Part shown: positions 18,399 to 28,197 of the stretch, piece by piece
How the letters are laid out: every line of letters begins with the position of its first letter
Numbering within the stretch: the first letter of the stretch is position 1
Assembly: GCF_030814995.1 (NCBI RefSeq)
Contig: NZ_JAUSVX010000015.1
Location: 62,001-126,000, forward strand
Length of the DNA: 64,000 nucleotides
Origin: Labrys wisconsinensis
Lineage (GTDB): Bacteria; Pseudomonadota; Alphaproteobacteria; Rhizobiales; Labraceae
Direction of reading: 5' to 3'
Made by a program: the position numbers and the translations under genes
The notes under the pieces: model-generated
Told to the model about the DNA's origin: nothing
The model's input: only the letters and a program-made list of their open reading frames with translations
Database searches by the model: none

Positions 18399-18751
18399 GA
18401 TGCGGCTTTCCTTCTGGCGAAGTACTGGCAAGCTGTTGGCATGACGTAACGTCAGAAATTCACGGGAGAACGGCGCGTCGGCAGGGGCTGATGTTCCCAC
18501 GACTTGACGCGGGGCCGATCAGGACTAACCGTTTGTTGCGCTCTCATTTGACAGTGGGATGACAGCCGTTCGGCATTCTCATCATATCGCAAGCCGGATC
18601 GATCGATGCGGGCTCGGAGCCCGTCCGGCAAGCCGGCATCCCCGCGGCCGAGGCGCGGGTCGATGCCATGGCGCGGTGATCGCAAGGCGTGCCCGTGGGA
18701 CCCGGGCCGCGATGCGCCTGGCGCTTGGGGACGCCCGGCCGTCGCGCGTCC
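18399..18751. other. Regulatory region upstream of the PHS transporter
   Basis: 353 gene-free bases between the end of the Gfo/Idh gene and the transporter. It holds the PHO box at 18548-18565 on the minus strand. No other gene or repeat was seen. Confidence 0.7.
18548..18565 (-). promoter_or_regulatory. PHO box (PhoB operator)
   Basis: On the minus strand the sequence is CTGTCATCCCACTGTCAA: two seven-base direct repeats CTGTCAT and CTGTCAA separated by four bases, the 11-base period of a PhoB dimer site. It matches the known consensus CTGTCAT-N4-CTGTCAY at 13 of 14 conserved positions. It points toward the PHS-type transporter and pstS, implying induction under phosphate starvation. Confidence 0.82.
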
Positions 18752-19780
18752 TCAGATCTCGGCCAGATCCACCGGCTCTCCGCTTGCGGCGCCCTGATAG
18801 GCCGCCTCGACCAGGGCCAGGGTCTTCAAGTTGTCGTGTCCCGAGGTCGCCGACTCGCGGCCGACGCGGAGGCAGTCGATCCAGTGCTGCTGGATGGCCG
18901 CGACGCTCTCCTGGATATTGTGCCAGGGGCGCGAGGCCCAGGGCAGGAGCCTGGGAGACACGTCCAGGTGGCGTGTGCCGTCCCGTCCGGTCACGGTCAT
19001 GTGATAGCCCTGCGCCAGGCGGATCGAGCCCTCGCTGCCGTCGATCTCGACCAGCGTCTCCGGGAAGGGCTCGACCGCGAGCTTCGTCGCATAACTGCAG
19101 TCGACGATCGAGGTCGTGCCGTTCTCGTGGTCGAGCAGCATGGTGGCGACGTCCTCGCCCCGGATCGCCGGGTTGACCCGACGCAGCCGCGCCGTGAGCC
19201 GCGTCACGTCGCCGAGCAGGAAACGGGCGATGTCGAGACTGTGGATGCCGAGATCCTCGACGATGAAGCGCTTGCCTTCGGCGAGATAGGGCTGGCCGCT
19301 GAACACGTCATAGGCCGAGCGGAAGGAGATGCGGCCGAAGAAGGGCGTGCCGATGGCGCCGCTGTCGATCGCGGCGCGCACCGCCTGGATCGGGCTCTGC
19401 CAGCGGAAATTCTCGTGCACCATCAGCGGCACGCCGGCGGCCTCGCAGGCCGCGACCATGGCGCGGGCGTCGGCCATGCCGGCGGCGAACGGCTTCTGGC
19501 AGATCACCGGCACGCGGTGGCGCGCCGCCAGCTCCACCAGCGGGCGATGGCTCGCCACCGTGGTGGCGATGTCGACGAAATCGGGCTTTTCCGCCGCCAG
19601 CATCGCCTCGGCGTCGGCGTAGCGCGCGGCGATGCCGAACTGGTCGCCGACGGCTGCCAGCCGGGCGGGATCGCGGTCGCAGATCGCCGTGATGCCGGCG
19701 CCGGCGATGTCGCGCCAGGCATGCATCTGGTTGACCGCGAAGAAGCCGCAGCCGATCAGGGCGCCCCGAAGCTCCGTCAT
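18752..19780 (-). CDS. apsD: Gfo/Idh/MocA family dehydrogenase, probable D-apiose dehydrogenase
   Basis: 342 residues. N-terminal NAD(P) motif GALIGCGFFAVNQMHAW (5-21), then ICQKPFA, the family's EKP-type motif with Gln for Glu, and IVEDLGIHSLDIARF with the presumed catalytic Asp and His around residue 175. Last gene of an operon with an ApnO-like enzyme and an RbsABC-type importer. In published D-apionate/D-apiose catabolism ApsD is a Gfo/Idh/MocA enzyme oxidising apiose to apionolactone, and this context fits. The assignment rests on context and remembered family features, not a search; another sugar is possible. Confidence 0.68.
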   Translation of the reverse strand: MTELRGALIGCGFFAVNQMHAWRDIAGAGITAICDRDPARLAAVGDQFGIAARYADAEAMLAAEKPDFVDIATTVASHRPLVELAARHRVPVICQKPFAAGMADARAMVAACEAAGVPLMVHENFRWQSPIQAVRAAIDSGAIGTPFFGRISFRSAYDVFSGQPYLAEGKRFIVEDLGIHSLDIARFLLGDVTRLTARLRRVNPAIRGEDVATMLLDHENGTTSIVDCSYATKLAVEPFPETLVEIDGSEGSIRLAQGYHMTVTGRDGTRHLDVSPRLLPWASRPWHNIQESVAAIQQHWIDCLRVGRESATSGHDNLKTLALVEAAYQGAASGEPVDLAEI

Positions 19781-19784
19781 GATC

Positions 19785-20849
19785 TCACCCGAGCCTGGCC
19801 ATCTGGCGCAGCGCCACGCGCTGCTGCAGCCGGCGCTGCGCCTGGTCCACCACCACGGCGACGATGATCACCAGGCCCTTGATCACCATCTGCCAGAACG
19901 AGGAGACGCCCATCATCACGAGGCCGTCGGAGAGGATGCCGATGACGAAGGCGCCGACGATGGTGCCGCCGATCGTGCCGCGCCCGCCCGACATCGAGGT
20001 GCCGCCGAGCACGGCCGCGGCGATGGCGTTGAGCTCGAAGCTCTCGCCGGTGGCAGGATGCGAGGCCATCAGCTCCGACGAGATGATCAGGCCGACGATG
20101 GCCGCGCAGAAGCCGGAGAACATGTAGACGAACATCTTGACCCGCGAGACCCGCACGCCGGACAGGCCCGCCGCCCGCTCGTTGCCGCCGACCATGAAGA
20201 TGTGGCGGCCGAGCGGGGTGGAGCGGGCGATGTAGGCGGCGGCCAGCGCCACCACCACCAGGATCCAGATCGACAGCGGCAGGCCGAGGATCTGGCCGGA
20301 GCCGATCAGGCCGTAGCCGGTGGTGCCGAGATCCTCGCGGCCGACCAGGTTGGGGAAGGTGCGCCCGTCCGAGGAGAGCAGCGCCAGGCCGCGGGCGACA
20401 TAGAGCGTGCCGAGCGTGGCGATGAACGGAGCGACGTTGAGCCGGGTGATCAGGAGGCCGTTGATGGCGCCGATGACCACGCCGACCCCGAGCGTGATCA
20501 GGACCACCTCGACCACGTTGAAATAGACGGTGTAGCCGATCGGCAGCGCCAGGCCGTTCAGCACCAGCCCGCCCGCCACCATGCCGCACAGGCCGACGAT
20601 CGAGCCGACCGAGAGGTCGATGCCGCCGGTGACGATGACGAAGGTCATGCCCATGGCCAGGAAGGCGTTGAGCGCCACGTGCTTGGACATCAGCACCAGG
20701 TTGGCGGTGCTCAGGAAGTTCGGCGCGGCAAAGGAGAAGAAGATCAGCACCGCGAACAGCGCGATGAAGGTGCGCAGCTTCATCAGGTTCAGTGCCAGCG
20801 ATCCACCACCGGCGGCGGGCTGCGTCCTCGTATCCTGTGCGGCGGTCAT
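19785..20849 (-). CDS. Sugar ABC transporter permease (RbsC type)
   Basis: 354-residue permease with about ten helices. Landmarks: TGGIDLSVGSIVGLCGMVAG near residue 80, GGNERAAGLSGVRV near 230 and NAIAAAVLGGTSMSGGRGT near 282. Its start overlaps the ATPase stop by four bases, and the Gfo/Idh gene begins four bases after its end. Forms the channel of the apiose-type importer. Confidence 0.94.
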   Translation of the reverse strand: MTAAQDTRTQPAAGGGSLALNLMKLRTFIALFAVLIFFSFAAPNFLSTANLVLMSKHVALNAFLAMGMTFVIVTGGIDLSVGSIVGLCGMVAGGLVLNGLALPIGYTVYFNVVEVVLITLGVGVVIGAINGLLITRLNVAPFIATLGTLYVARGLALLSSDGRTFPNLVGREDLGTTGYGLIGSGQILGLPLSIWILVVVALAAAYIARSTPLGRHIFMVGGNERAAGLSGVRVSRVKMFVYMFSGFCAAIVGLIISSELMASHPATGESFELNAIAAAVLGGTSMSGGRGTIGGTIVGAFVIGILSDGLVMMGVSSFWQMVIKGLVIIVAVVVDQAQRRLQQRVALRQMARLG

Positions 20850-22402
20850 GCGGTCCCTTCCCCAGAATGCGTGGCGGCCGGCCCGTGCCCGAGCGCGGAG
20901 GCGGCGACGACCAGCGCCTCGGTCGCCTCGGCGCGGTCGTAGAGGGCGGTGAGGCGTCCGTTGCTCATCACCGCGATGCGGTCGGACAGCGCCATCACCT
21001 CGTCGAGGTCGGAGGTGACGAAGATGATGCCGAGGCCGCGTGCCGCCAGCCTGCGCATGGTGCGGAACACGTCGGCCTTGGCCCCGACGTCGATGCCCCG
21101 GCTCGGCTCGTCCATCAGCAGCACCTTCGGCCCGGTCATCAGCGCCTTGCCGATCACCACCTTCTGCTGGTTGCCGCCGGAGAGCGATGAGACCTCCAGG
21201 GCCGGGTCGGCGACCTTGATGGAGAGGTCGCGGATGGCGTGCCCGACCGCAGCCTGCTCGCGGTCGGCGCGGATGTGGAAGCCGGCGGCGAGGAATTTCG
21301 CCAGGCTCGCCATGGTCAGGTTGGCGGCGACCGAGAGGATGGTGACCAGGCCCTCGCGCTGGCGGTCCTCCGGGATCAGGGCGAGGCCGCGCCGGATCCG
21401 CCCGGTGACGTCGCGCTCCTTGACCGGCCGGCCGTCGATGAACAGCCGGCCGGTGGCATGGCGATGGCGGCCGATGATGCAGTCGAGCAGCTCGCTGCGC
21501 CCGGCGCCCATCAGGCCGTAGACGCCGAGGATCTCGCCCTGGCGCACCGACAGCGAGACATGGTCGACGGCATAGCCGCCCGTCATGCGCGGCAGGCAGA
21601 TATCCTCGGCCCGCAGCGCCTCGGCGCCGAGCGGGCGGTCCTCGGTCTTGGCGAAGTCCTTGGCGTCGGAGCCGATCATCTGGCGCACGATCCAGGCGAC
21701 GTCGACGTTCTTCATCGCCTCGCGGCCGGTGATGCGCCCGTCGCGCAGCACGGTGATGAAGTCGCCGATGCGGATCAGCTCCTCCAGCCGGTGCGAGATA
21801 TAGACGATGGCCACGCCGCGCGCCTTGAGGTCGGCGATGACGCGGAACAGGATCTCCACCTCGGCGGCGCTGAGGGCCGAGGTCGGCTCGTCCATGATCA
21901 GGATGCGGGCATCCTGCGCCACCGCCTTGGCGATCTCGACCAGCTGCTGCTGGCCGATGCGCAGGTCCTCCACCGGCGTCTTCGGGTCGATGCCGGTCTC
22001 CAGCCGCTCCAGGAACTCGGCCGCGCGGCGCTCCTGCGCGCGATGGTCGATGCCGCGCACGTCGCGGGTGATCTCGCGGGCGGCGAAGATGTTCTCGGCC
22101 ACCGAGAGGTTGCCGAACAGGTTGAGCTCCTGGAACACCATGCCGATGCCGTGCTTCACCGCGACGCCCGGCGTCGGGAAGACCACGGGGCGGCCGTCGA
22201 GCAGGATGCGCCCGAGGGTGGGCTGCTCGACGCCGGCGATGATCTTCATCAGCGTCGACTTGCCGGCGCCGTTCTCGCCGACCAGGACGTTGACCGCGCC
22301 GCGGCGCACGTCGAAATCGGCCTGCTTCACCGCGACCGTGCCCGAATAGACCTTGCTGACCCCCTCGAGCCGGAGGACGACGTCGTCTGGCGCCTCCGTC
22401 AT
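20846..22402 (-). CDS. Sugar ABC transporter ATP-binding protein (RbsA type)
   Basis: 518 residues with two ATPase domains. First: Walker A LVGENGAGKST, signature LRIGQQQLVEIAKA, Walker B ILIMDEPTSAL. Second: YGLMGAGRSELLD, LSGGNQQKVVIGKAL, VLLMDEPSRGIDVG. I chose ATG 22402, which overlaps the DUF2291 gene's stop by four bases; longer frames run through that gene. Couples ATP hydrolysis to sugar uptake with the permease at 19785. Confidence 0.94.
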   Translation of the reverse strand: MTEAPDDVVLRLEGVSKVYSGTVAVKQADFDVRRGAVNVLVGENGAGKSTLMKIIAGVEQPTLGRILLDGRPVVFPTPGVAVKHGIGMVFQELNLFGNLSVAENIFAAREITRDVRGIDHRAQERRAAEFLERLETGIDPKTPVEDLRIGQQQLVEIAKAVAQDARILIMDEPTSALSAAEVEILFRVIADLKARGVAIVYISHRLEELIRIGDFITVLRDGRITGREAMKNVDVAWIVRQMIGSDAKDFAKTEDRPLGAEALRAEDICLPRMTGGYAVDHVSLSVRQGEILGVYGLMGAGRSELLDCIIGRHRHATGRLFIDGRPVKERDVTGRIRRGLALIPEDRQREGLVTILSVAANLTMASLAKFLAAGFHIRADREQAAVGHAIRDLSIKVADPALEVSSLSGGNQQKVVIGKALMTGPKVLLMDEPSRGIDVGAKADVFRTMRRLAARGLGIIFVTSDLDEVMALSDRIAVMSNGRLTALYDRAEATEALVVAASALGHGPAATHSGEGTA

Positions 22403-23055
22403 GACGCGGGGTCCAGGCTGATCAGGGCCGGGGTGAGCAGCGGCGCCTCGCCGGGCTTGGGCGGCGGGAAGGCGCCGGTGACGGTGAGCGAGCGGCCGAC
22501 CAGGCCCTCGCGCGGCAGCTTCGACAGGCTCTGCCGGTCGACATAGGTGTTGAACGCCTTGCCGAACCGGGCGAAGGCCGTCTGGTCGGTGAAGCTGTTG
22601 AACGTGACGAAGTCGAGCGCGTCGCGCAGCACCGTGCCGCGGATCACCGGCCCGATCTGCACGGTGACGTCGGCCTTGCCGTCGCCGTCGGTGTCGACGC
22701 CGACCGTCGCCGCCCGCGTGCCGGTATCGGCCGAGACGATGCGGCCCTTGACCATTGCCATGTAGGTCCACGGCGCGTTCGGCTGCTCGCGATAGCCGTA
22801 TTGGCGGCCGGCCTCGTCGGGATTGCCGCGCACCGCGGCGATCACCTCGGCGAAGGGCTTGGCCTTGCCCTCGAAGTAGGGGACGAGCTTGGCGTCCCAG
22901 AGGTCGGCGACCATCCGGTCGGGGTCGAAGGCGGCCGCGGCCTGGTCCTGCCCGGCCTGGACGTCGGCCGTGCGCACGATCTTGCAGCCCGGGAGCGCGA
23001 GGCCGGCGATGACGGCGGCAGTCAGGGTGAGGCTGCGCGAGGGCATCGTCGGCAA
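22399..23055 (-). CDS. DUF2291 family lipoprotein
   Basis: 218 residues. Lipoprotein signal with lipobox LALPGC (Cys24). The rest fits DUF2291, a periplasmic family found almost only inside RbsABC-type sugar-transport operons; its role is undescribed. The segment VGVDTDGDGKADVTVQIGPVIRGT contains an EF-hand-like D-x-D-x-D loop that might bind calcium. Located between binding protein and ATPase, with a four-base overlap onto the ATPase. Confidence 0.85.
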   Translation of the reverse strand: MPTMPSRSLTLTAAVIAGLALPGCKIVRTADVQAGQDQAAAAFDPDRMVADLWDAKLVPYFEGKAKPFAEVIAAVRGNPDEAGRQYGYREQPNAPWTYMAMVKGRIVSADTGTRAATVGVDTDGDGKADVTVQIGPVIRGTVLRDALDFVTFNSFTDQTAFARFGKAFNTYVDRQSLSKLPREGLVGRSLTVTGAFPPPKPGEAPLLTPALISLDPAS

Positions 23056-23078
23056 CTCCGGAACATCACGAGGCGCGA

Positions 23079-23112
23079 CGAAGGGAGACGGGCGCGGGCC
23101 GGTCCCCCTTCG
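23079..23112. other. Hairpin between binding protein and DUF2291 genes
   Basis: CGAAGGG pairs with CCCTTCG across 20 bases in the 67-base gap downstream of the sugar-binding protein gene. No T-run; likely an RNA-stability or processing element, as at 10312-10335. Confidence 0.3.
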
Positions 23113-23122
23113 GACGCCGCCG

Positions 23123-24079
<957 letters not shown>

Positions 24080-24145
24080 TCAGTCGTCGGATCGTATCTT
24101 CGATCTTGGGCAGTGCAGACGCGGGGTTGGCCCCCCGCCCCGTTC

Positions 24146-24973
24146 TCAGGTGATGCGCCGGATCGAGTCGGCGATCTCCTGGGGCTCGAACACCCGCTTC
24201 CAGTCCGGCTGCATCAGCGCCGGCTTGCCGAAGGCGATGGCCTTGTTGCAGGCATCGGAGAACACGCCCTCGACCTCCTTGAAGATCACGGCGCCGAGCA
24301 CGTTCATGTGGCCGAGCAGGAAGTCGCGCGCCGCCTCGGGGGGCACGCCGCGCGCCACCACCTCGTCCATCGCCTCGCGCATCACGTCGAGCAAAGTGGC
24401 GCAGACGGTCTCGGACAGGCCGGGCTCGAGCAACGCCATCTGCTCGACCGTGACGCGGTGCGAGCGCATCACCGGCGCCCAGATCACCTTGGCGATCTCC
24501 TCGCCGAGGGCATAGGCGCTCTCCGGCCCCTGCATCAGGGCGTTGACGATGTGCTGCTTGGCGGCGATGCCGCCGAAATGGTCGTTCCTGGCCGCCAGCT
24601 CCGTCTCGTCGTTGAAGATCGGCGGATGGCAGGGATGGGTGACGAAATAGGTGAGGTCCGCGCGCTCGGGCAGGTGCCCGGCGAAAGGCGCGGCGGCATC
24701 CAGCGCGATCACCATGGTGCCCGGCTTCAGCGCGGAGGCGATGCCGGCGGAGACCTTGCCGATCAGCGTGTCCGGCACCGCCAGGATCACCACCTCGGCC
24801 CCGTCCAGCGCCGCCTCGGGCGCGACGCAGTCGATGCCGAGCCAGGTCTTCAGCCGCTGCTGCCCGGCCTCGCTCACCTCGACATGGCGGACCGCGAAGC
24901 GCGACCCCTTGAGGTTGGTGGCGAGGCGGTAGCCCATCTTTCCACCCGCGCCGAAGAGTGCGATCGCCGTCAT
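24146..24973 (-). CDS. apnO: Probable D-apionate oxidoisomerase (PGDH_C family)
   Basis: 275 residues. N-terminal NAD motif MTAIALFGAGGKMGYRLATNL, then THPCHPPIFNDE near residue 118, a conserved metal/substrate-like segment, and an all-helical C-terminal domain of the PGDH_C type. These features match ApnO proteins, which convert D-apionate to 3-oxo-isoapionate. First gene of the operon, preceded by about 106 bases. No apionolactonase, kinase or decarboxylase is seen beside it, so the rest of the pathway would have to lie elsewhere. Function by recognition and context; needs a search to confirm. Confidence 0.68.
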   Translation of the reverse strand: MTAIALFGAGGKMGYRLATNLKGSRFAVRHVEVSEAGQQRLKTWLGIDCVAPEAALDGAEVVILAVPDTLIGKVSAGIASALKPGTMVIALDAAAPFAGHLPERADLTYFVTHPCHPPIFNDETELAARNDHFGGIAAKQHIVNALMQGPESAYALGEEIAKVIWAPVMRSHRVTVEQMALLEPGLSETVCATLLDVMREAMDEVVARGVPPEAARDFLLGHMNVLGAVIFKEVEGVFSDACNKAIAFGKPALMQPDWKRVFEPQEIADSIRRIT

Positions 24974-25079
24974 GATTGCTGTCGTCCTGTCACAGAGTCA
25001 GGAGGTGCTAGCGCAACTGGTATGATGAGTCAATCAGCATGCCGATGCCGGCGAACGGCTTCGCTGCCGCCGGAGGCAT

Positions 25080-25463
25080 CTAGGAGCGCGGCCGTGCCGT
25101 CGCCGGCACCGGGTGCATCTCCAGGTCGGGCGTGTTGTCCCACCGAGCCACGCCGGTGCGCAGGTCGATCTCCAGATCGAAGCGGCGCGGCTGGGTGGCG
25201 GGATCGCCGGGGCAGCCGTCGCCATGGCGCTCGAGCACGCCGACATCGGCGCGCCCGGCGGGGCTGTCGTCGCGGTAGACCAGGGTCGAGCAGCGCAGCT
25301 CGCCGGCCGTGAGCAGGTGATGACGCGCGATCACCCGCTCGGCGGCGTGCAACGCGGTTTCCTCGCGGCCGAGACGGGCGGCGAGCGCGTCGGCCGGATT
25401 GCAACCGAGGCCGATGACGGCCAGGGCCGCACCGGCGAGGCCGGCCAGGAAAGGTCTGCGCAT
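25080..25463 (-). CDS. Small putative lipoprotein
   Basis: 127 residues from ATG 25463. N-terminus [21 protein letters not shown] gives a signal with lipobox IGLGC at Cys21. The rest has two further cysteines (ELRCSTLVY and GDGCPGDP) that may pair, and an FDLEIDLRTGVARWDN segment like those in small periplasmic proteins that mimic a PepSY fold. Function unknown. Confidence 0.6.
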   Translation of the reverse strand: MRRPFLAGLAGAALAVIGLGCNPADALAARLGREETALHAAERVIARHHLLTAGELRCSTLVYRDDSPAGRADVGVLERHGDGCPGDPATQPRRFDLEIDLRTGVARWDNTPDLEMHPVPATARPRS

Positions 25464-25574
25464 GCGCGGCTCCGGCGGACGAACGGGGTCACCCTGCCTC
25501 GTTGCGGCGCGGCGGCCTGTTCCGCGCGGCACCGGCTTCGGCCGCCGCATCGCGTGCGGCGGCCGAAGCCGTCG

Positions 25575-26000
25575 TCAGTGCTTCAGGCTGTCCGGCACCT
25601 TGCCGCCGCTTTCCGCCAGCTTCTGCATCACCTGCTTGATCAGCCAGACGTTCATCGTGGCGGTATCGTTGGTGTCGCCGGTGTAGTTGAGCTCGCCGGC
25701 CAGCTCCTTGCGGGCGGTCAGGCTGCTGTCGAGGCCGAGCAGCTTGAGGAGGTCGACGATCGACTGGCGCCAGTTGAGCGGCTGGCCGGCCTTGGCAGCG
25801 AGGTCGGTGAGGATCGCCTCGACGTCGACGGGTGCGGCCGGGGCGGAGCTGGTCGGGGGCGCGCTGGTGGCGGGAGCGCTCGACGGGGCAGGGGCTGCCG
25901 GTGCGGCCGGCGCCGGAGTCGCCTGGGCGACGGTCGTGGACGCGGCCGGAGTGGCGGCGCTTCCGAAGATCTTGGCTTTGATCGACGCGAAAAGTCCCAT
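25575..26000 (-). CDS. DUF3597 family protein
   Basis: 141 residues. It starts MGLFASIKAKIFGSAA, then an alanine/proline-rich linker (about 16-57), then a compact helical domain with VDVEAILTDLAAKAGQPLNWRQSIVDLLKLLGLDSSL and ELAGELNYTGDTNDTATMNVWL. This is the DUF3597 pattern, common in Proteobacteria and of unknown function. Linker plus domain suggests a secreted or surface-attached small protein, but no signal peptide is seen. Confidence 0.85.
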   Translation of the reverse strand: MGLFASIKAKIFGSAATPAASTTVAQATPAPAAPAAPAPSSAPATSAPPTSSAPAAPVDVEAILTDLAAKAGQPLNWRQSIVDLLKLLGLDSSLTARKELAGELNYTGDTNDTATMNVWLIKQVMQKLAESGGKVPDSLKH

Positions 26001-26356
26001 TGGGTCCTCCTGATCGCTTGTGCCGGCGGACGGGCGGCGCGAAGGCGTGCTGCATCTGCCGGCCGGTGACGCGCCCTCCAGGCAGGGAGGCCGCCCCCCG
26101 CGTCATTGCAGCACATCAGCGTGGAAAGAGGAAGCAAATCCTAAATCTCGGGCGGCGGGCCGATCGACGCGCGGGATCAGCGTGGTCTTCGGGGGTGCGG
26201 CGCTCCGGTGCGGCGGCCGCGGCGAGGATCCGCTCCTGCGCCTGCTGCGCTTCTTGCCGGAGGTGCTGTGGGGCAGATACCGATTGTGCTTGCGCCGGGG
26301 CTCATTGTCCTCTCCTCTCCCCGGGGGGCGAGGACGGCCTTGGGGCGAGGTGCGGC
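26001..26356. other. Gene-free stretch before the two-module protein
   Basis: 356 bases between divergent genes. Lower in GC around 26120-26160. No promoter, operator or small gene could be supported; open frames here are extensions of the downstream gene without a start signal. Confidence 0.5.
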
Positions 26357-27148
26357 ATGGCGGAGACGGACGGACCGGCAGCGGTTTTCCGACCCCTGAT
26401 CGGGCAATACGCTTGGTCGGTCCGGCGCAGCCACGGCAGCCACTTCTTCATCGAGTTCGGCGCGCCGCGGCTGGAGATCCGTGATCCGGTCGAGCCGACG
26501 GGACCGCGGATGCCCGAGGTCGATGAGCTTGTGCGCCGGCGCCGGGTGTCGGCGACGGGATCCTGGTCTCTGCTCGTCCTGGACTGCGACTGGCGGGTCG
26601 AAGCCGGAGGCCGTAGCCTCACGCATCTCGAAGAGGATGTCCGGTTGGTCGAGGCGGTCTTTGCCCAGCTCGACGGTCAGATCCTCGTTACTGTCGAGAC
26701 CTCTGGCGTGCTGTCGTTCGATCTCGGCGGCCGGCTTTCCATGGACCGTTCGACGGAGGATTGGGTCGGGGGCGAGGACGATCTATGGTCGCTACGGAAC
26801 CCTGACGGCAGCGAGATCTCGTGCACGAATGCTGGCCAGTTGGTCCATTCGCCCGCTCGAACTGGTGCCTTGGGCGGCGCACCGCTATCGGCCGCCATGA
26901 CCATCGAGGAGATCGACGCGATCCTCTACCGCGACTGGGACCCGATCGGCGCGGAGGGGTTGCCAGCCGACGAATATACCCAGTATGCGACTGCCCTCTG
27001 GAGCATGCTCCATCGAAATCTCGTGCCCGGGGATCTCGCGCGCTATCTCGGCAGCATCAGGGTGCATCACATGCGGTTGCCCGCGGATCCACAGCGCGAT
27101 ACCGCGGCGGCGTTGCAGATCCATCGTCGCTGGACGGGAAGAGCCTGA
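26357..27148 (+). CDS. Hypothetical two-module protein, possibly immunity-like
   Basis: 263 residues from ATG 26357 (GCGAGG seven bases upstream). Residues 1-170 form a beta-rich module with a WSLLVLDCDWRVE segment; residues 181-263 form a small helical module, MTIEEIDAILYRDWDPIGAE onward, that resembles short stand-alone proteins seen beside toxin or contact-dependent systems. The junction has an internal ATG at 26898 that could start the second module separately. No toxin gene lies adjacent. Lower GC than neighbours, which may signal transfer. Function unknown. Confidence 0.62.
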   Translation: MAETDGPAAVFRPLIGQYAWSVRRSHGSHFFIEFGAPRLEIRDPVEPTGPRMPEVDELVRRRRVSATGSWSLLVLDCDWRVEAGGRSLTHLEEDVRLVEAVFAQLDGQILVTVETSGVLSFDLGGRLSMDRSTEDWVGGEDDLWSLRNPDGSEISCTNAGQLVHSPARTGALGGAPLSAAMTIEEIDAILYRDWDPIGAEGLPADEYTQYATALWSMLHRNLVPGDLARYLGSIRVHHMRLPADPQRDTAAALQIHRRWTGRA

Positions 27149-27208
27149 GCGGGCCCGAAATACGCAAGACCGAGGATATTCCTCGTCCGACTGCGCAACC
27201 CGTTGCCT

Positions 27209-28075
27209 TTACGCCGCCCCTTCGAAGATGGCCCGGTCGGCGTGGTAGAGCGCCTTCAGATAGTCCATCACCACCCGGAAGCGGGGCAGGCGGGCGAGGT
27301 CGCGGCGGGTCATCAGCCAGACCTCGCGCGGCGGCGGTGTCGCACCCAGGGGCAGGGCCTGGAGCCCGCTGCCATGGGCGAGGTAGTGCGGCAACAGCGC
27401 GACGCCGCCGCCGCTCATCGCCACGGCGCGCTGGGAGAGCTGGTTGTTGCTGCGGAAACAGACCGTCGCCTCCGGAAAATGCTGCGCCAGCCAGGCGCCC
27501 TCGGCGGCGGTGCCGTCCTTGTCGAAGCCGATCAGGCGCAGCGCGCCGCCGGCCTCCAGCGCCGCGCGCACCGCCGGCGCCGCATAGAAGCCGTAGCCGA
27601 TATCGGTGAGATGGGCGCCGACGAGCTCGGTGTCGCCAGGGCGCCCGAGGCGCACGGCGATATCGGCTTCCCGCTGCGCCAGGCTGAGGATGCGCGTGTC
27701 GGCCAGCAGCGTCACCTCCAGCCCGGGATGGCGGTCGAGCAGGCCGGCCAGCCGCGCGGCGAGATAGCCGTTGGCCATGGCCCGGGCCGTGGTCAGGCGC
27801 ACCGCCCCGCCGGTCTCGGCGCCGGCATCGGCGAGGCGCCGCACCGCCAGCGCCGCCTCGTCCATGGCCTGCGCCTGCGCCAGCACGGCCTGGCCGGCGG
27901 CCGTCAGGTGCAGGCCGGACGCATCGCGGTCGAACAGCGGGCGGCCGAGGCCCTTCTCGAAGGCGGCGAGCCGGCGCGACACCGTGGCATGGTTGACGCC
28001 CATGCTCCGCGCCGCCGCCGCGAGCGTGCCGTGCCGCGCCACGGCCAGGAAGACGCGCAGGTCGTCCCAGTTCAT
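27209..28075 (-). CDS. LysR family transcriptional regulator
   Basis: 288 residues. N-terminal winged helix (2-60) with TLAAAARSMGVNHATVSRRLAAFEKGLGRPLF, then a LysR substrate-binding domain. The start was set at ATG 28075, where MNWDDLRVFLAVARHG is the canonical N-terminus. Divergent from the nitrilase-family gene at 28198 with 122 bases between, which suggests it controls that gene. No clear T-N11-A palindrome was found. Confidence 0.92.
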   Translation of the reverse strand: MNWDDLRVFLAVARHGTLAAAARSMGVNHATVSRRLAAFEKGLGRPLFDRDASGLHLTAAGQAVLAQAQAMDEAALAVRRLADAGAETGGAVRLTTARAMANGYLAARLAGLLDRHPGLEVTLLADTRILSLAQREADIAVRLGRPGDTELVGAHLTDIGYGFYAAPAVRAALEAGGALRLIGFDKDGTAAEGAWLAQHFPEATVCFRSNNQLSQRAVAMSGGGVALLPHYLAHGSGLQALPLGATPPPREVWLMTRRDLARLPRFRVVMDYLKALYHADRAIFEGAA

Positions 28076-28197
28076 CGCCCGTGCAAATTCCAACAGCCGC
28101 CGTGCATCGCGTGTGAATTCCTGCGCGTCGGCCGGCACGCTATCGAGGCTCGGGACGCGGCGCAATCGCCCGTCCGGCAAGCCGAAGGAGACCCGCC

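Noticed and set aside
25005-25033. A promoter (TTGACT, 17 bases, TAGCAC on the minus strand) before the apnO-like gene
   Set aside because: The -10 matches only three of six bases; too weak to list as a feature.
28076-28197. A LysR T-N11-A operator between the LysR and nitrilase-family genes
   Set aside because: Only loose similarity (repeated GTGCA); no convincing dyad.
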